Shown: positions 53,604-63,126, counted from the first letter of the stretch. The stretch is DNA of 64,000 nucleotides from Nostoc desertorum CM1-VF14 (GCA_019359245.1 JAHHHR010000002.1:124001-188000), one strand, 5' to 3'. Notes: generated by a model from the letters alone, not told the origin. Numbers and translations: made by a program.

Positions 53604-54172
53604 AATTCATCAGTAATAGACTACCGAACTCCATAGTCCTTATTGGTATTACATTCCCTCCTCTTGTGAGGAGTCCTAATTCCCAAGATCCAAATCTTTC
53701 TCTTGCAATGTGTACCGATTAGCTTGGTTTTCGCTTACGGCATTGATGGTTGTCGAGCGGAGTCGAAATATGGTCAAGATGTATAATCATACCAGAAAAA
53801 GAGTTTGTTTCCTCCATGTCCTCTGACCTCTTGCGGGAGCAAAAAGTTATCGGCAGTGGTCTTGGGGTTTCTCCCATCAGAAAGTGGCGTCGGCAGAGAC
53901 GACTTAAAGAAACTGCTATCCCATCACTTTCCTATCAGGTAAGCAAGAGACTTCTGCTGGTTTAGTTAAAAATATAGGCAAACAATACTAATGATACTAA
54001 AGGGAGTAAATTATTGCTCAGGTATTTTAGCGATTTTCCAAAATAGGCAACTTAATGAGCTGCAAAACTAAGCTTCTTAAACAAACGCTGACTGAAGATT
54101 GCCACGGCTCCCAGTAATCCATAACATAATGACAGTCACAAGCACAAGCAGCGGCTTTTGCCACTCAAAACT

Positions 54173-54222
54173 TCTCCTATGGGAGACGCTGCGCGTAGCA
54201 AGATCCCCGTAAGGGTACGGTG
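54173..54222. repeat. Dispersed palindromic repeat (GGGAGACGCTGCGCGTAGC type)
   Basis: GC-rich repeat unit just upstream of the giant ATPase gene, including CCCCGTAAGGGTACGG. It belongs to the same broad group as the cluster at 16224-16405. Confidence 0.6.
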
Positions 54223-54277
54223 ATTGTAAAGTAATTGTCACATTAGGTGACAGACGTTTTTAGGTAAGGTGATAAAA

Positions 54278-57200
54278 GTGACTTCCAGTGCAGATGAAAT
54301 TCAAAAGCTGATCGCAGACATTGACAACTTACTTGCCAGTGGTGGCAAGCGCCTGTCTAGATTTCTGCCTGGTCAGGCGCAGGAGCATAAAGAGGTTTTA
54401 GAACGAATTCGCAACTTCTTAGTGAGACTACAAGAAAAAGAAGCATTAGAGAGCGGCATCCCAGATCAATCTTCTGAAGAACCGCGTTCGCCTTTATTCA
54501 CAAAATTTCTTGACCAAGATAATAACCAGTATCCATTACCGCCGCTCGAATTCTATCAGGAACAGAGTACTGTTGAGGCAGGACAATTAAAAAGTGAATT
54601 TTCGAGCTTGATCCAGCCATTGCGATCGGAATTAGAATTGCTCTTGCAAGAGCGAGCCACTCTCGTACAGGAAATTCGGCAGCTAGAGCAAAGGCGATTG
54701 CAAAATTACTCCTTAGCGCAGCAGTTGACAAACCAGGAGCAGGTGATTACCGAGTTTTTACAGGTACTCATGAGTCGTCTTGTGCCAACTTTAACACCAC
54801 TACTAGCACAGACGTGGGAAAATTCCGCCAGTTCTTCAGGTTCAAATACTGCAAACTCAGAACCAGCAACTTCTGCAACTCAACCTTTATTAGAATCACC
54901 AGACCGTGTGGAGCGGTTAACCCAGCTAGCTAGGGAGTTGGATCAACACTTATTATCACTAGATGGGACTGTGAATGTAGTATTTGAAGCACTACAGCGC
55001 AACATTAATACTTATGACGAATCGCTGTCGCAAGCCCTGGCAAGAATGCATAGCAAGGGAATGCAAGGCGAACAGTTGATGGGCAGCTTTATCAACAATT
55101 TGACCCAGCATTTGCAGCAACAATCCCCTAGCTCCCAGCCATCTTTCCTTGAGGTCGAATCTGATCCACAACCATCATTAGTTGACCCAGGCGAGATCCC
55201 TGCTGGAGTTGCAGCCCAACCCTTGGAGTTTATACCATCAGAAACTTCATCTTCAATCACAATTAATTCTGAGCAACAGGAGACTACTCTCACAGAAGAT
55301 TTAGATGCAGTGATGTTGCAGCTTGGCTTAGACTCGTCTGAATCTTCTGAAACCCCGACGGAATTATCGCAAGATATTTCTGCGTTAATAGGTGATGAAG
55401 TAGATCAGCTTTACGCCAGTTTGTTTGGTACTGGTGATGTTAATAATCCAAGTCTTGAGGTTGCCACTGCCTCAGAATCAACGTTGAACATTGCTGAGAG
55501 TCCATCTGTCCCTGCAATGGATTCTCCTGTTGTGACATCAGATATGGGTCTTTCAGCCCAAGAGACTTTTGTAGAAACCACAGATTCATCATCGGAACCA
55601 GAGGAAGAACTATTTTTTGCAGAGGAGACTGACCTAAACTCATTTTTTAGCAACTCTCTGCCACAAACGGACAGTTTTCCCGCGCAAATCGACACTCAGC
55701 CAGCTAGTGTTGATACAATTAATACCCTAACTGACCTATTGCCTGATGCAGGCGATGATCAGGAACTGCTAGAAGTGTCATTCTCTGCGGAGGATGCCAC
55801 AACTACAGCACCAGTTACTCCAGAAGCAGAGGAAATTGCGGAAATTGCCTTGGCATTAACGCAGCGTCTCGTTGGCGCAGCCTCTCGTAGAGAAGAGAAG
55901 CCTACCCAAGGTATCGCCACACCAGAAGTATTAATTAATGATGATCAACCAGAACTGTCTTCAGATAACTACATTGCTGCTTCGCCACAAGAAAATTTGC
56001 TTTGTGTTGAGTCAAACCAGGCTCCAGCCGTACTTGATATTTCTTTAGATGAAGAACAGTTGCAGCAATTAGATCGGGATTTGGCTAATTTTGATCAGCA
56101 GCTAAATTCTGAGTCCCAGCCAGCTAAAAACTTGGATATTTTCTCAGAACTAAATGATAAAACTCAAGACACAATCTCCACAACTTCTCCTGAACCGCAA
56201 ACAGAAAATCTTCAAATAGTAGAAAATACCTCAACTGCTGCTTTCTCCAGTTTGGCAGTTCCCCAGGTAGAAACTGAACAAAAAAAGGAAGTCATAACTC
56301 CTGTTGAAGAAAGTTCTTTACCTCCAATTTCCAACTCCATCAATAATCCAGAAGTTTCGCTCAATGTTCTAGAATCAGTCTGGTATTTAGGAATTGATTT
56401 AGGTACAACAGGAATTTCTGCCGCATTATTAAATCGCTCGACTTTTGTTGTACATCCTATCTACTGGTCATCAGAAAATCCGCCGGGAACAACTTCCTTT
56501 CAACAATCATTTCGTTTACCAACAGAAGTTTATCTGCCTACAGCTTCTGTTCCCCACGGAGAAAACGAAAGTATTGAAGTACATGAACAGACAGCACCTG
56601 CGGCTGTTGCCCAAGATAAAGTGCCCGATCGCTCGGTTACCATTCCTGCAACCCGGAGATCAACAGCAGATGCGACAACAAATAATCTCTACTCGGCACA
56701 GTTAAAGCCCTATTTACAAGTAGCCATTCCCTACAAGAGTGAACGGCAGAAATGGGAACCTGTTTTGCAATTAAATGAATTTTCGGCAGGCCCTTTGATT
56801 TGGATTGTGCGATCGCTCTCTAAGCTACTATTAACCCTCAAATCCGAAAAAACTTGTACCACCCCTAGTTTAATGGCTGCTGCTGTGGGGATCAGCGAAC
56901 AAGATTTTCCCAAGATTATCAATAATATTGCTGGTGTAATTTGCACATGTCCATCTAGTTGGTCGGAACCATACCGCTTCAATGTACGAGAAGCTTTACT
57001 CACCAGTAAACTCATCCAACATCCGCAGCAAGTCTTTTTTGTAGAAGAAGCGATCGCTAGTTTACTCCCAGAACTCGATGCTGCTAACGGTGAGCAAGTA
57101 AAATTAAGCCAACCTCAGGGTTCTTATCCTGCAAAAACCAGCGAACATCCCATTGTTGGTAATACTCTTGTCATTAACATTGGAACAACTGCCACAGAAA

Positions 57201-58339
57201 TGTTGTTGGTCGATGTCCCAGAAACGTTGGCGCAATTGACATACAATGATTTCATGCTCCATAGTTTTGCCTATGCTAGCAAGGGAATTGAACAAGATAT
57301 TATCTGCCAGCTGCTATTGCCACCGAAATCTCGGCAATCACGCCAAGAAATACCAAGCGATGCCAACGGCGGGCTACCCCTACGCAAAACTATCACCAGT
57401 AATCCTTGGCAATGGCAACCGTCAATTCCCGGTTTAGACCAAATGCGTTGGCAGAGTTTAGGGTTGGAAGAATTAGAACTACCAAGAGTAGGGGAACCAG
57501 ATATCATCACTCGGATTCGCCTCCAGCAGCGTCTAGAAAGTTCTCCACTGGGACAGGCGGTATTAGATGCAGCCCTAGCTCTAAAGCTGATTTTGCAACA
57601 CCAAGATTCTTTTACCCTGGAATTGGCCGATCAGCAATGGATTTTGCAGAGACGAGACTTAGAAAGCCACGTATTTGTCCCCTTTGTGCGTCGCTTAAAC
57701 CGAGAACTCAACAAGTTGTTGGTAGCTCGTGGCATCCCCACAGAATCCATTAATCAAGCTATTTTGACTGGTGGGCTAGCTTGTGTCGGGACGGTAAACC
57801 GATGGCTACGGCAAAAACTCCCCGGTGCCAAGATTATTCAAGATTTATATCTCGGCGAAAACGGCGCTCCCAATTGTAGTCGGGTTGCTTATGGTTTGGC
57901 GATGCTGCCTCTGCATCCTCAGATATTAGATATACCCAGGCAACAATACACGGATTATTTCTTATTTACAGAATTGCTGCAGCTGCTACCAGACCGACCT
58001 TTATCTTTTGGTGAAGTTATCCAGCTATTTGAGAGTCGTGGGATCAATACTCGCACTTGTCAGCAACGCCTGCTAGCTTTTTTGGAAGGTGAACTACCTT
58101 CGGGTTTGATACCTTCAGTTACAGATTCAACTTGGCTCACTCAGAGTTCGCAAGAAAATCCTGACTATCAGGCGATCGCTATAGCACCACTTTTTGAAAA
58201 ACAAGGGAGTCTCACTTATCGTCCCAATTCCCAACAACTGTTATCTTTGCGCCGCTATCTAGATGCGATCAAAGCTAGTAATCAGCAATCACTGGAGGAA
58301 CCATACTTAGTGAATTTTGCTTTAGAGGTTAATCATTGA
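54278..58339 (+). CDS. Giant protein with C-terminal actin/Hsp70-like (ASKHA) ATPase domain
   Basis: Protein of 1353 residues. The N-terminus (1-250) is helical coiled coil (LIADIDNLLASGGKRLSRFL; LERIRNFLVRLQ; long Q/E helix near 115-165). Residues about 270-690 are acidic, Ser/Thr/Glu-rich and probably disordered. From about 700 an ASKHA fold appears: phosphate-1 motif YLGIDLGTTGISAAL (about 702), phosphate-2 INIGTTATEMLLVD (about 966) and adenosine motif LTGGLACVG (about 1163). It is not DnaK, since it lacks a substrate-binding domain. GTG 54278 with AAGG eight bases upstream is preferred to GTG 54269. Repeat-derived inserts lie at 55861-55905 and 57357-57386. Confidence 0.75.
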   Translation: MTSSADEIQKLIADIDNLLASGGKRLSRFLPGQAQEHKEVLERIRNFLVRLQEKEALESGIPDQSSEEPRSPLFTKFLDQDNNQYPLPPLEFYQEQSTVEAGQLKSEFSSLIQPLRSELELLLQERATLVQEIRQLEQRRLQNYSLAQQLTNQEQVITEFLQVLMSRLVPTLTPLLAQTWENSASSSGSNTANSEPATSATQPLLESPDRVERLTQLARELDQHLLSLDGTVNVVFEALQRNINTYDESLSQALARMHSKGMQGEQLMGSFINNLTQHLQQQSPSSQPSFLEVESDPQPSLVDPGEIPAGVAAQPLEFIPSETSSSITINSEQQETTLTEDLDAVMLQLGLDSSESSETPTELSQDISALIGDEVDQLYASLFGTGDVNNPSLEVATASESTLNIAESPSVPAMDSPVVTSDMGLSAQETFVETTDSSSEPEEELFFAEETDLNSFFSNSLPQTDSFPAQIDTQPASVDTINTLTDLLPDAGDDQELLEVSFSAEDATTTAPVTPEAEEIAEIALALTQRLVGAASRREEKPTQGIATPEVLINDDQPELSSDNYIAASPQENLLCVESNQAPAVLDISLDEEQLQQLDRDLANFDQQLNSESQPAKNLDIFSELNDKTQDTISTTSPEPQTENLQIVENTSTAAFSSLAVPQVETEQKKEVITPVEESSLPPISNSINNPEVSLNVLESVWYLGIDLGTTGISAALLNRSTFVVHPIYWSSENPPGTTSFQQSFRLPTEVYLPTASVPHGENESIEVHEQTAPAAVAQDKVPDRSVTIPATRRSTADATTNNLYSAQLKPYLQVAIPYKSERQKWEPVLQLNEFSAGPLIWIVRSLSKLLLTLKSEKTCTTPSLMAAAVGISEQDFPKIINNIAGVICTCPSSWSEPYRFNVREALLTSKLIQHPQQVFFVEEAIASLLPELDAANGEQVKLSQPQGSYPAKTSEHPIVGNTLVINIGTTATEMLLVDVPETLAQLTYNDFMLHSFAYASKGIEQDIICQLLLPPKSRQSRQEIPSDANGGLPLRKTITSNPWQWQPSIPGLDQMRWQSLGLEELELPRVGEPDIITRIRLQQRLESSPLGQAVLDAALALKLILQHQDSFTLELADQQWILQRRDLESHVFVPFVRRLNRELNKLLVARGIPTESINQAILTGGLACVGTVNRWLRQKLPGAKIIQDLYLGENGAPNCSRVAYGLAMLPLHPQILDIPRQQYTDYFLFTELLQLLPDRPLSFGEVIQLFESRGINTRTCQQRLLAFLEGELPSGLIPSVTDSTWLTQSSQENPDYQAIAIAPLFEKQGSLTYRPNSQQLLSLRRYLDAIKASNQQSLEEPYLVNFALEVNH

Positions 58340-58446
58340 GATTAGTACATCATGGATGTGTCTTTCTGAGTCGGTCACATCCTGATGGGCTTTCTGCTCT
58401 CAACACTGTAATATTTTTAGATGTGTATTCAGAACACTATAAAATT

Positions 58447-58643
58447 AGGACTTACGCATTGACAGAGAAGCCAAAGTAACAGGTATAATTTTCAAGGCTT
58501 ATCGCTAGATTTTTCAATGATATTTTGGCGATGCCTGCGGCGGGCTACGCCTACGCAGCCAATCAAGAGTTATTAATAAAAGCCTTAAACAACGTATTTA
58601 CCTTGACACATAAGATGGTTATTTTGTACAGTACGCAAGTCCT
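58447..58643. mobile_element. MITE-like element with imperfect terminal inverted repeats
   Basis: AGGACTTACGCA at 58447-58458 is matched by TACGCAAGTCCT at 58632-58643, whose reverse complement is AGGACTTGCGTA (two differences). The 197-bp interval codes for nothing and carries a GCGATGCCTGCGGCGGGC-type repeat (58529-58561) inside. No clear target-site duplication is seen. Size and ends fit a non-autonomous element. The rest of the 516-bp gap holds only a weak GGATGTG/CACATCC hairpin (58354-58382) after the giant gene. Confidence 0.55.
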
Positions 58644-58855
58644 GTATATTTCTATTGGATGAAAAAAATACTGTAATTTTACGATCTACTACCTTAATTA
58701 AAAGATTTTGTAAACTTTAGGTTTTCGGTTTTTATATTGTTTAGCTTTTGTGTATATTAATACCCTGTGGTAATGACAAAAACAGTAAAAACTAAACATT
58801 GTGTTCATGTCTACACTACTGATCAAAAAGTCCTGTTGTAGATAAGTTACTCCTT

Positions 58856-59509
58856 GTGAATCACCTTTATCTTTATTCAGTTAATTGCTCGCAACAGCCT
58901 TTACACCCGTCAACTTTAAGCGTAAGAAAACGATTAATTGACATTATTGGAGCCATTGTAGGGCTGATTATTACATTTATGGTAGCAATTCCTTTGGCGA
59001 TTGCTACCTTTATTCATAAGCCAAGTCCAATATTTTATTCCCAAATTCGCTGTGGTTTGAACGGAAAAACTTTTCGCATTTGGAAATTCCGTTCCATGAT
59101 CGTCGATGCCGATAAACTCAAGCATTTGGTTGAAAACCAAGCCAAAGGTCACATCTTTAAATCTTTTGACGATCCTCGCATTACTCCTGTGGGTAAATTT
59201 TTGCGGCGTACTAGTTTAGACGAATTTCCCCAATTTTGGAATGTTCTAGTGGGAGACATGAGTTTAGTTGGTACTCGTCCACCCACTCCTGATGAAGTTA
59301 GCAATTACGATCCACATCACTGGGATAGATTGCGAGTCAAACCAGGTATTACTGGAGAATGGCAAGCTAATGGACGTTCCACCGTTACAGATTTTGAAAC
59401 CATTGTCAAGATGGATCTAGACTATCAACGTAAGTGGTCTGTAACTTATGACCTGAGTCTGATTATTAAAACTATTGGGGTAGTCTTGAAAAAGACTGGG
59501 GCTTATTGA
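58856..59509 (+). CDS. Sugar transferase (exopolysaccharide undecaprenyl-phosphate glycosylphosphotransferase)
   Basis: Protein of 217 residues of the bacterial sugar transferase family (WcaJ/PssY core). One re-entrant membrane helix is at about 32-55; the catalytic region shows WKFRSMIVDADKLK, then DPRITPVGKFLRRTSLDEFP with the Asp-Glu pair, and VGDMSLVGTRPPT. It loads the first sugar phosphate onto the lipid carrier for polysaccharide export. The length corresponds to the small single-domain type without the N-terminal CoA-binding-like domain. GTG start at 58856; no other polysaccharide gene is adjacent. Confidence 0.92.
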   Translation: MNHLYLYSVNCSQQPLHPSTLSVRKRLIDIIGAIVGLIITFMVAIPLAIATFIHKPSPIFYSQIRCGLNGKTFRIWKFRSMIVDADKLKHLVENQAKGHIFKSFDDPRITPVGKFLRRTSLDEFPQFWNVLVGDMSLVGTRPPTPDEVSNYDPHHWDRLRVKPGITGEWQANGRSTVTDFETIVKMDLDYQRKWSVTYDLSLIIKTIGVVLKKTGAY

Positions 59510-59601
59510 ATTGGGGCATTTGTCATTTGTCATTTATTATTAATTCTTTTCGCTTATCTCCCTCATCTACCACTTTCTTGTTCTAAATTCTAAATTCTTC
59601 T

Positions 59602-60438
59602 TCAACCCTTGACCCCGCTACCAGTTTCTGTAGGTACAATGTAACGTTGTAAAAATAAAAATAGTAACAATACTGGGGCGATCGCAATTACTGAACCAGC
59701 AGCTACTAACCGCCAGTCAAGGGAAAATGTACCTGCTAGCTTTGCGACTCCCAACGGAAGAGTGTATAAATTTTCGTCTTGGATGACAATTAAAGGCCAC
59801 AAAAAATCACTCCAAGCACCAATGAATACAAAAATAGCTAAAGTTACCAATGCTGGGCGAACTGCTGGTAACATCACATGCCACCACAAACCTAACTCCG
59901 AACTGCCATCCATCCGCGCGGCTTCTTCTATCTCTTTGGGGACACTCATAAAAGCTTGGCGTAATAGAAAAATGCCAAAGGCAGAAGCTAAACTAGGAAA
60001 AATCATTCCTAAATAACTATTTCTCAAACCCAACTGGACTGTCAAAATATAAAGGGGAATCATCACGATTTGGAAGGGAATCATAATCGTAGAGACAATC
60101 GCCACAAAAATCCAGTCTCGCCCGACAAATGATAATCTTGCCAACGGATAGGCAGCTAAAGCGCAAAATAGTAAATTTAAGCCAACAGTCAGCACTGAAA
60201 CCAAAGTGCTGTTATACAGATATTGTCCAAAAGGTAAAGAGTTCCATACACTAAAGAAGTTATCTAGTGTTGGTGAGGCAGGCAATAACTGTGGCGGCGA
60301 CTGCAAAATATTTTCTGTAGGCGATTTCAAGGCTGTACTAACTAGCCACAGTAAAGGAAAGAGCATCACCAGTGCGATCACTCCCAATAGCGCATACATT
60401 AGCAGAATTTGCGATCGTGATTTTTTAAAGTTCAGCAT
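59602..60438 (-). CDS. Carbohydrate ABC transporter permease (MalG type)
   Basis: Protein of 278 residues with six membrane helices. The cytoplasmic EAA loop is visible as EIEEAARMDGSSELGLWWHV, then LPAVRPAL, the ATPase contact site of sugar permeases. A periplasmic stretch after helix 1 is typical of the MalG/UgpE class. No ATPase, second permease or binding protein is next to it, so it is an orphan subunit that must pair with proteins encoded elsewhere. Start ATG at 60436-60438. Confidence 0.9.
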   Translation of the reverse strand: MLNFKKSRSQILLMYALLGVIALVMLFPLLWLVSTALKSPTENILQSPPQLLPASPTLDNFFSVWNSLPFGQYLYNSTLVSVLTVGLNLLFCALAAYPLARLSFVGRDWIFVAIVSTIMIPFQIVMIPLYILTVQLGLRNSYLGMIFPSLASAFGIFLLRQAFMSVPKEIEEAARMDGSSELGLWWHVMLPAVRPALVTLAIFVFIGAWSDFLWPLIVIQDENLYTLPLGVAKLAGTFSLDWRLVAAGSVIAIAPVLLLFLFLQRYIVPTETGSGVKG

Positions 60439-60513
60439 TGGATTAATAAATTTCCGAGCTTTGTAAATATTTATAAGATATTAGTTTTTTGCATCAATAA
60501 ACCTGTGCAATTC

Positions 60514-61440
60514 TTATTGCCCTAAATTGCTCCGCAGCTTGGCGATGTCACGATGCGGGGGAATACCAAATAGTTTTTTATATTCCCGGCTGAAATAAGA
60601 CGCGTCATCGTAACCGACGCGAAAGCTGGCGCTCGCCACGTCTATGTTTTCGGCGAGCATCAGACGGCGTGCTTCCTGAAGCCGTATTTGTTTCTGGAAC
60701 TGCAAGGGACTCATTGCCGTAACAGACTTGAAATGAGAGTGAAAACCTGAGACGCTCATGCCGATTTCGCGGGCTGTATCTTCAATTTTCAGCGGCTGAT
60801 CAATGTTCTCGCGGATTTGCTTGACCACCCTGGAGATGCGCTGCGCGTCGCCTTCGGTAGTGATAAGCTGACCCAGCCGTGCGCTCTGTTTTCCCTTTAA
60901 AAGCCGATAGATGATCTCGCGAATGATGAGCGGCGCGAGAAACTCTGTTTCATCCGGCATGTCAAATAGTTTCACCAATTTGACGACCGCATCGAGTAAA
61001 TCGGCATCAATCGGGCTGACATCCATCGCCTTGACTCCGGTGCCGCTTTTTTTAGTTTCGATGCCAGATTCAATCATCACCGCAGCAACAAGTGCTGGAT
61101 CGAGGTCTATGCGAAGATTCAAATAAGGTTTTTCTTCGGACGCTTCGACGACATTACTCATAATCGGCAAATCAAGCGTCGAGATTAAGTAATGACCGGA
61201 ATCATAGTGAAATAATTCATCGTTCAAAAGCACATCCTTGCTGCCCTGCGCGATTACGCAGAAAGCGGGTTTTAATACGGATACCTGGCTCTCGGTCGGT
61301 TTCGACGATTGATATATGAAAATGCCCGGAAACACTTCCAAAAGGCTGTTTTCGGGAGCGAGACGAATCATTCTTTCGATCAGCTCTTCCCGATTGATCT
61401 CCATCTTTTGCTTTTCAAATTTTGCTTCTTTTTCGTTCAT
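60514..61440 (-). CDS. AraC family transcriptional regulator (AraC_N type)
   Basis: Protein of 308 residues. The N-terminal AraC_N (PF06719-like) domain, about 15-190, includes FCVIAQGSKDVLLNDELFHYD and the STLDLPIMSNVVEAS region. Two helix-turn-helix units lie at about 215-300 (IEDTAREIGMSVSGFHSHFK and VGYDDASYFSREYKKLFGIP). It regulates, presumably, the divergent hydrolase gene. Base composition is more GC-rich than its neighbours, and the sequence resembles proteobacterial regulators, suggesting transfer. A 14-bp direct repeat in the shared spacer is a candidate binding site. Confidence 0.9.
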   Translation of the reverse strand: MNEKEAKFEKQKMEINREELIERMIRLAPENSLLEVFPGIFIYQSSKPTESQVSVLKPAFCVIAQGSKDVLLNDELFHYDSGHYLISTLDLPIMSNVVEASEEKPYLNLRIDLDPALVAAVMIESGIETKKSGTGVKAMDVSPIDADLLDAVVKLVKLFDMPDETEFLAPLIIREIIYRLLKGKQSARLGQLITTEGDAQRISRVVKQIRENIDQPLKIEDTAREIGMSVSGFHSHFKSVTAMSPLQFQKQIRLQEARRLMLAENIDVASASFRVGYDDASYFSREYKKLFGIPPHRDIAKLRSNLGQ

Positions 61441-61490
61441 AAATTCATCTTAAACGCTTTGTTTCTCTCCAGTACGTGACGCGACGAATT

Positions 61491-61622
61491 TTTGGAGAAT
61501 TGTCCGGTTTTTTTCGATGAACGTCCTCACACTATCCGTTTTCACGCCCCTATCATTGAACTCATACAGCAAAAGCTAAGAACGCTGCTGATAAAAACCA
61601 GATTAATATTTGGAGAATTGTC
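61491..61622. promoter_or_regulatory. Candidate AraC-type operator: 14-bp direct repeat
   Basis: TTTGGAGAATTGTC occurs at 61491-61504 and again at 61609-61622, both in the spacer between the divergent AraC-type regulator and the hydrolase. AraC regulators usually bind direct repeats, often with long spacing. The right copy lies about 60 bp upstream of the hydrolase start, the left about 50 bp upstream of the regulator start. Confidence 0.55.
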
Positions 61623-61681
61623 AGATTAATAGAGCAACAAGTTCAATCTGTAAATCTGATAATGCAAAAGAGAAAAAATAT

Positions 61682-62758
61682 ATGAAACATCTATTAATTT
61701 TCGGGATGATGACTCTTATGATCAGCGGACAGGCTTACACACAAATAGAACAAAAAGGACAATTAGAAAAAACAAAAGAAATGGAACAAATAACACCAAA
61801 GGGATATAAAACTTTTAAGGTAAGCGACAACGTGACGATGTATAAGGTTACTTTTAAAAACCAATACAAAATGAATGTTGTGGGACATCTATTTATTCCC
61901 AATAATTTAGATCAGAGTAAAAAACATTCGGCGATCATTGTTGGGCATCCTATGGGAGCTGTAAAAGAACAAAGTGCCAATGTGTATGCTGCAAATATGG
62001 CTGAACGAGGGTTTGTGACTTTATCTCTTGACTTGTCTTTCTGGGGTGAGAGCGAGGGCGAACCACGCAACGCTGTTGCGCCTGATATTTATTCTGAAGA
62101 TTTCAGTGCAGCAGTTGACTTTCTTGGCACCCGTCCATTTGTTGACAGAAACCGAATCGGAATCATTGGAATTTGTGGTAGCGGAAGCTTTGTTATCAGT
62201 GCCGCCAAGATTGATCCGCGAATGAAAGCGATCGCAACTGTCAGCATGTACGATATGGGAGCAGCCAGCCGAAATGCACTTAACCATTCGCTGACCCTTG
62301 AGCAGAGAAAGAAAATCCAGGAGGAGGCTGCAAAGCAACGTTATGTAGAGTTTACCGATGGTGAAACCAAATACACCAGTGGGACTGTACATAAGTTAGA
62401 TGAAAACACACACCCTATCCAGCGTGAGTTTTATGATTTCTACCGTACACCGAGAGGTGAATACACGCCTAAAGGAGGATCACCGGAACTCACAACGCAC
62501 CCGACGTTAAGCAGTAACGTTAAATTTATGAATTTTTATCCGTTTAATAATATAGAAACGATTTCCCCTCGTCCTATGCTTTTCATCACGGGTGATAAGG
62601 CTCACTCAAGAGAGTTTAGTGAAGATGCCTACAAACGTGCAGCCGAACCCAAAGAATTGTATATCATTCCGAAAGCAGGACACGTTGATTTATATGACAG
62701 AGTTGAGTTAATTCCCTTTGATAAACTCACGTCATTTTTTGCCGAACATTTAAAGTAA
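61682..62758 (+). CDS. Secreted alpha/beta hydrolase (dienelactone-hydrolase-like)
   Basis: Protein of 358 residues with a signal peptide (1-20, LLIFGMMTLMISGQAYT). Alpha/beta hydrolase elements: the oxyanion-type HPMG segment in IIVGHPMGAVKEQ, nucleophile Ser in GICGSGSFV, an acid in FITGDKAHS and His in PKAGHVDLYD. The substrate is unknown. The style of signal peptide and sequence resembles Bacteroidota enzymes, as does the hairpin terminator after it, so it is probably acquired with its divergent AraC regulator. A HIP1 site (GCGATCGC, about 62228) within the gene indicates some adaptation to the host. The ATG at 61682 is chosen to begin at the signal peptide. Confidence 0.87.
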   Translation: MKHLLIFGMMTLMISGQAYTQIEQKGQLEKTKEMEQITPKGYKTFKVSDNVTMYKVTFKNQYKMNVVGHLFIPNNLDQSKKHSAIIVGHPMGAVKEQSANVYAANMAERGFVTLSLDLSFWGESEGEPRNAVAPDIYSEDFSAAVDFLGTRPFVDRNRIGIIGICGSGSFVISAAKIDPRMKAIATVSMYDMGAASRNALNHSLTLEQRKKIQEEAAKQRYVEFTDGETKYTSGTVHKLDENTHPIQREFYDFYRTPRGEYTPKGGSPELTTHPTLSSNVKFMNFYPFNNIETISPRPMLFITGDKAHSREFSEDAYKRAAEPKELYIIPKAGHVDLYDRVELIPFDKLTSFFAEHLK

Positions 62759-62794
62759 CGTGAGTTTGAGATCAGAACCGAAGAATTATTGAAT

Positions 62795-62828
62795 AAACCG
62801 TCGTTTAAGATACAACGACGGTTTCTTT
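62795..62828 (+). terminator. Hairpin terminator after the hydrolase
   Basis: An 11-bp perfect stem AAACCGTCGTT (62795-62805) and AACGACGGTTT (62814-62824) with an 8-base loop, followed by CTTT. It lies 36 bp after the hydrolase stop. The T-run is short. Confidence 0.65.
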
Positions 62829-62891
62829 GCAAGTAATTTCAACAATAATTGAAATAAATCTTTGTCATGATGATTGAATTCGTATTCGCAC

Positions 62892-63032
62892 TCATTCGAG
62901 TGCAAATAAAAGTTCTGTTAAAGATTGACTCTCGATTTTTAAGCAGCGCTCAAAGGTATGACGGCTTACTCCAGTCATTTGCTTAAATCTCCTTGAGGTA
63001 AGCTGTTTGGTTCTCCCGAATCTCACTGCTAA
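62892..63032 (-). pseudogene. Transposase N-terminal relic
   Basis: On the minus strand the frame from about 63032 reads RTKQLTSRRFKQMTGVSRHT followed by FERCLKI and stops with TGA at 62892-62894. The pattern R/K-x-F-x-x-M-T-G-V-S-x-x-T-F-E is that of the helix-turn-helix N-terminus of IS5-type transposases. Only about 45 residues remain, with no catalytic domain. It lies next to the acquired AraC/hydrolase pair. Confidence 0.5.
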
Positions 63033-63126
63033 TTAAATTTTCTAATTGCAAATTGTCAAGCTTTTAATCATACCATAAAACACTTTTGCAAGAGTTCTAA
63101 GTTTAATACCCTAAGCATAAATATAG

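Larger units (their letters stand above)
53341..54277. other. Long divergent spacer between Crp/Fnr and giant ATPase genes
   Basis: About 930 bp. A possible structured RNA (53540-53603) and a perfect CTCCTC/GAGGAG hairpin (53658-53673) stand out. A dispersed repeat unit (54173-54222, with TATGGGAGACGCTGCGCGTA) lies near the right end. A GTCGAGCGGAGTCGAAA phrase near 53753, common in cyanobacterial spacers, is also present. One weak open frame (53750-53965) is not supported as a gene. Confidence 0.5.

Noticed and set aside
53750..53965. 71-codon frame in the long spacer
   Set aside because: Begins in a common intergenic phrase (GAGCGGAGTCGAAA), lacks a clear ribosome site and resembles no family; a real small protein from the inner ATG at 53816 cannot be fully excluded.
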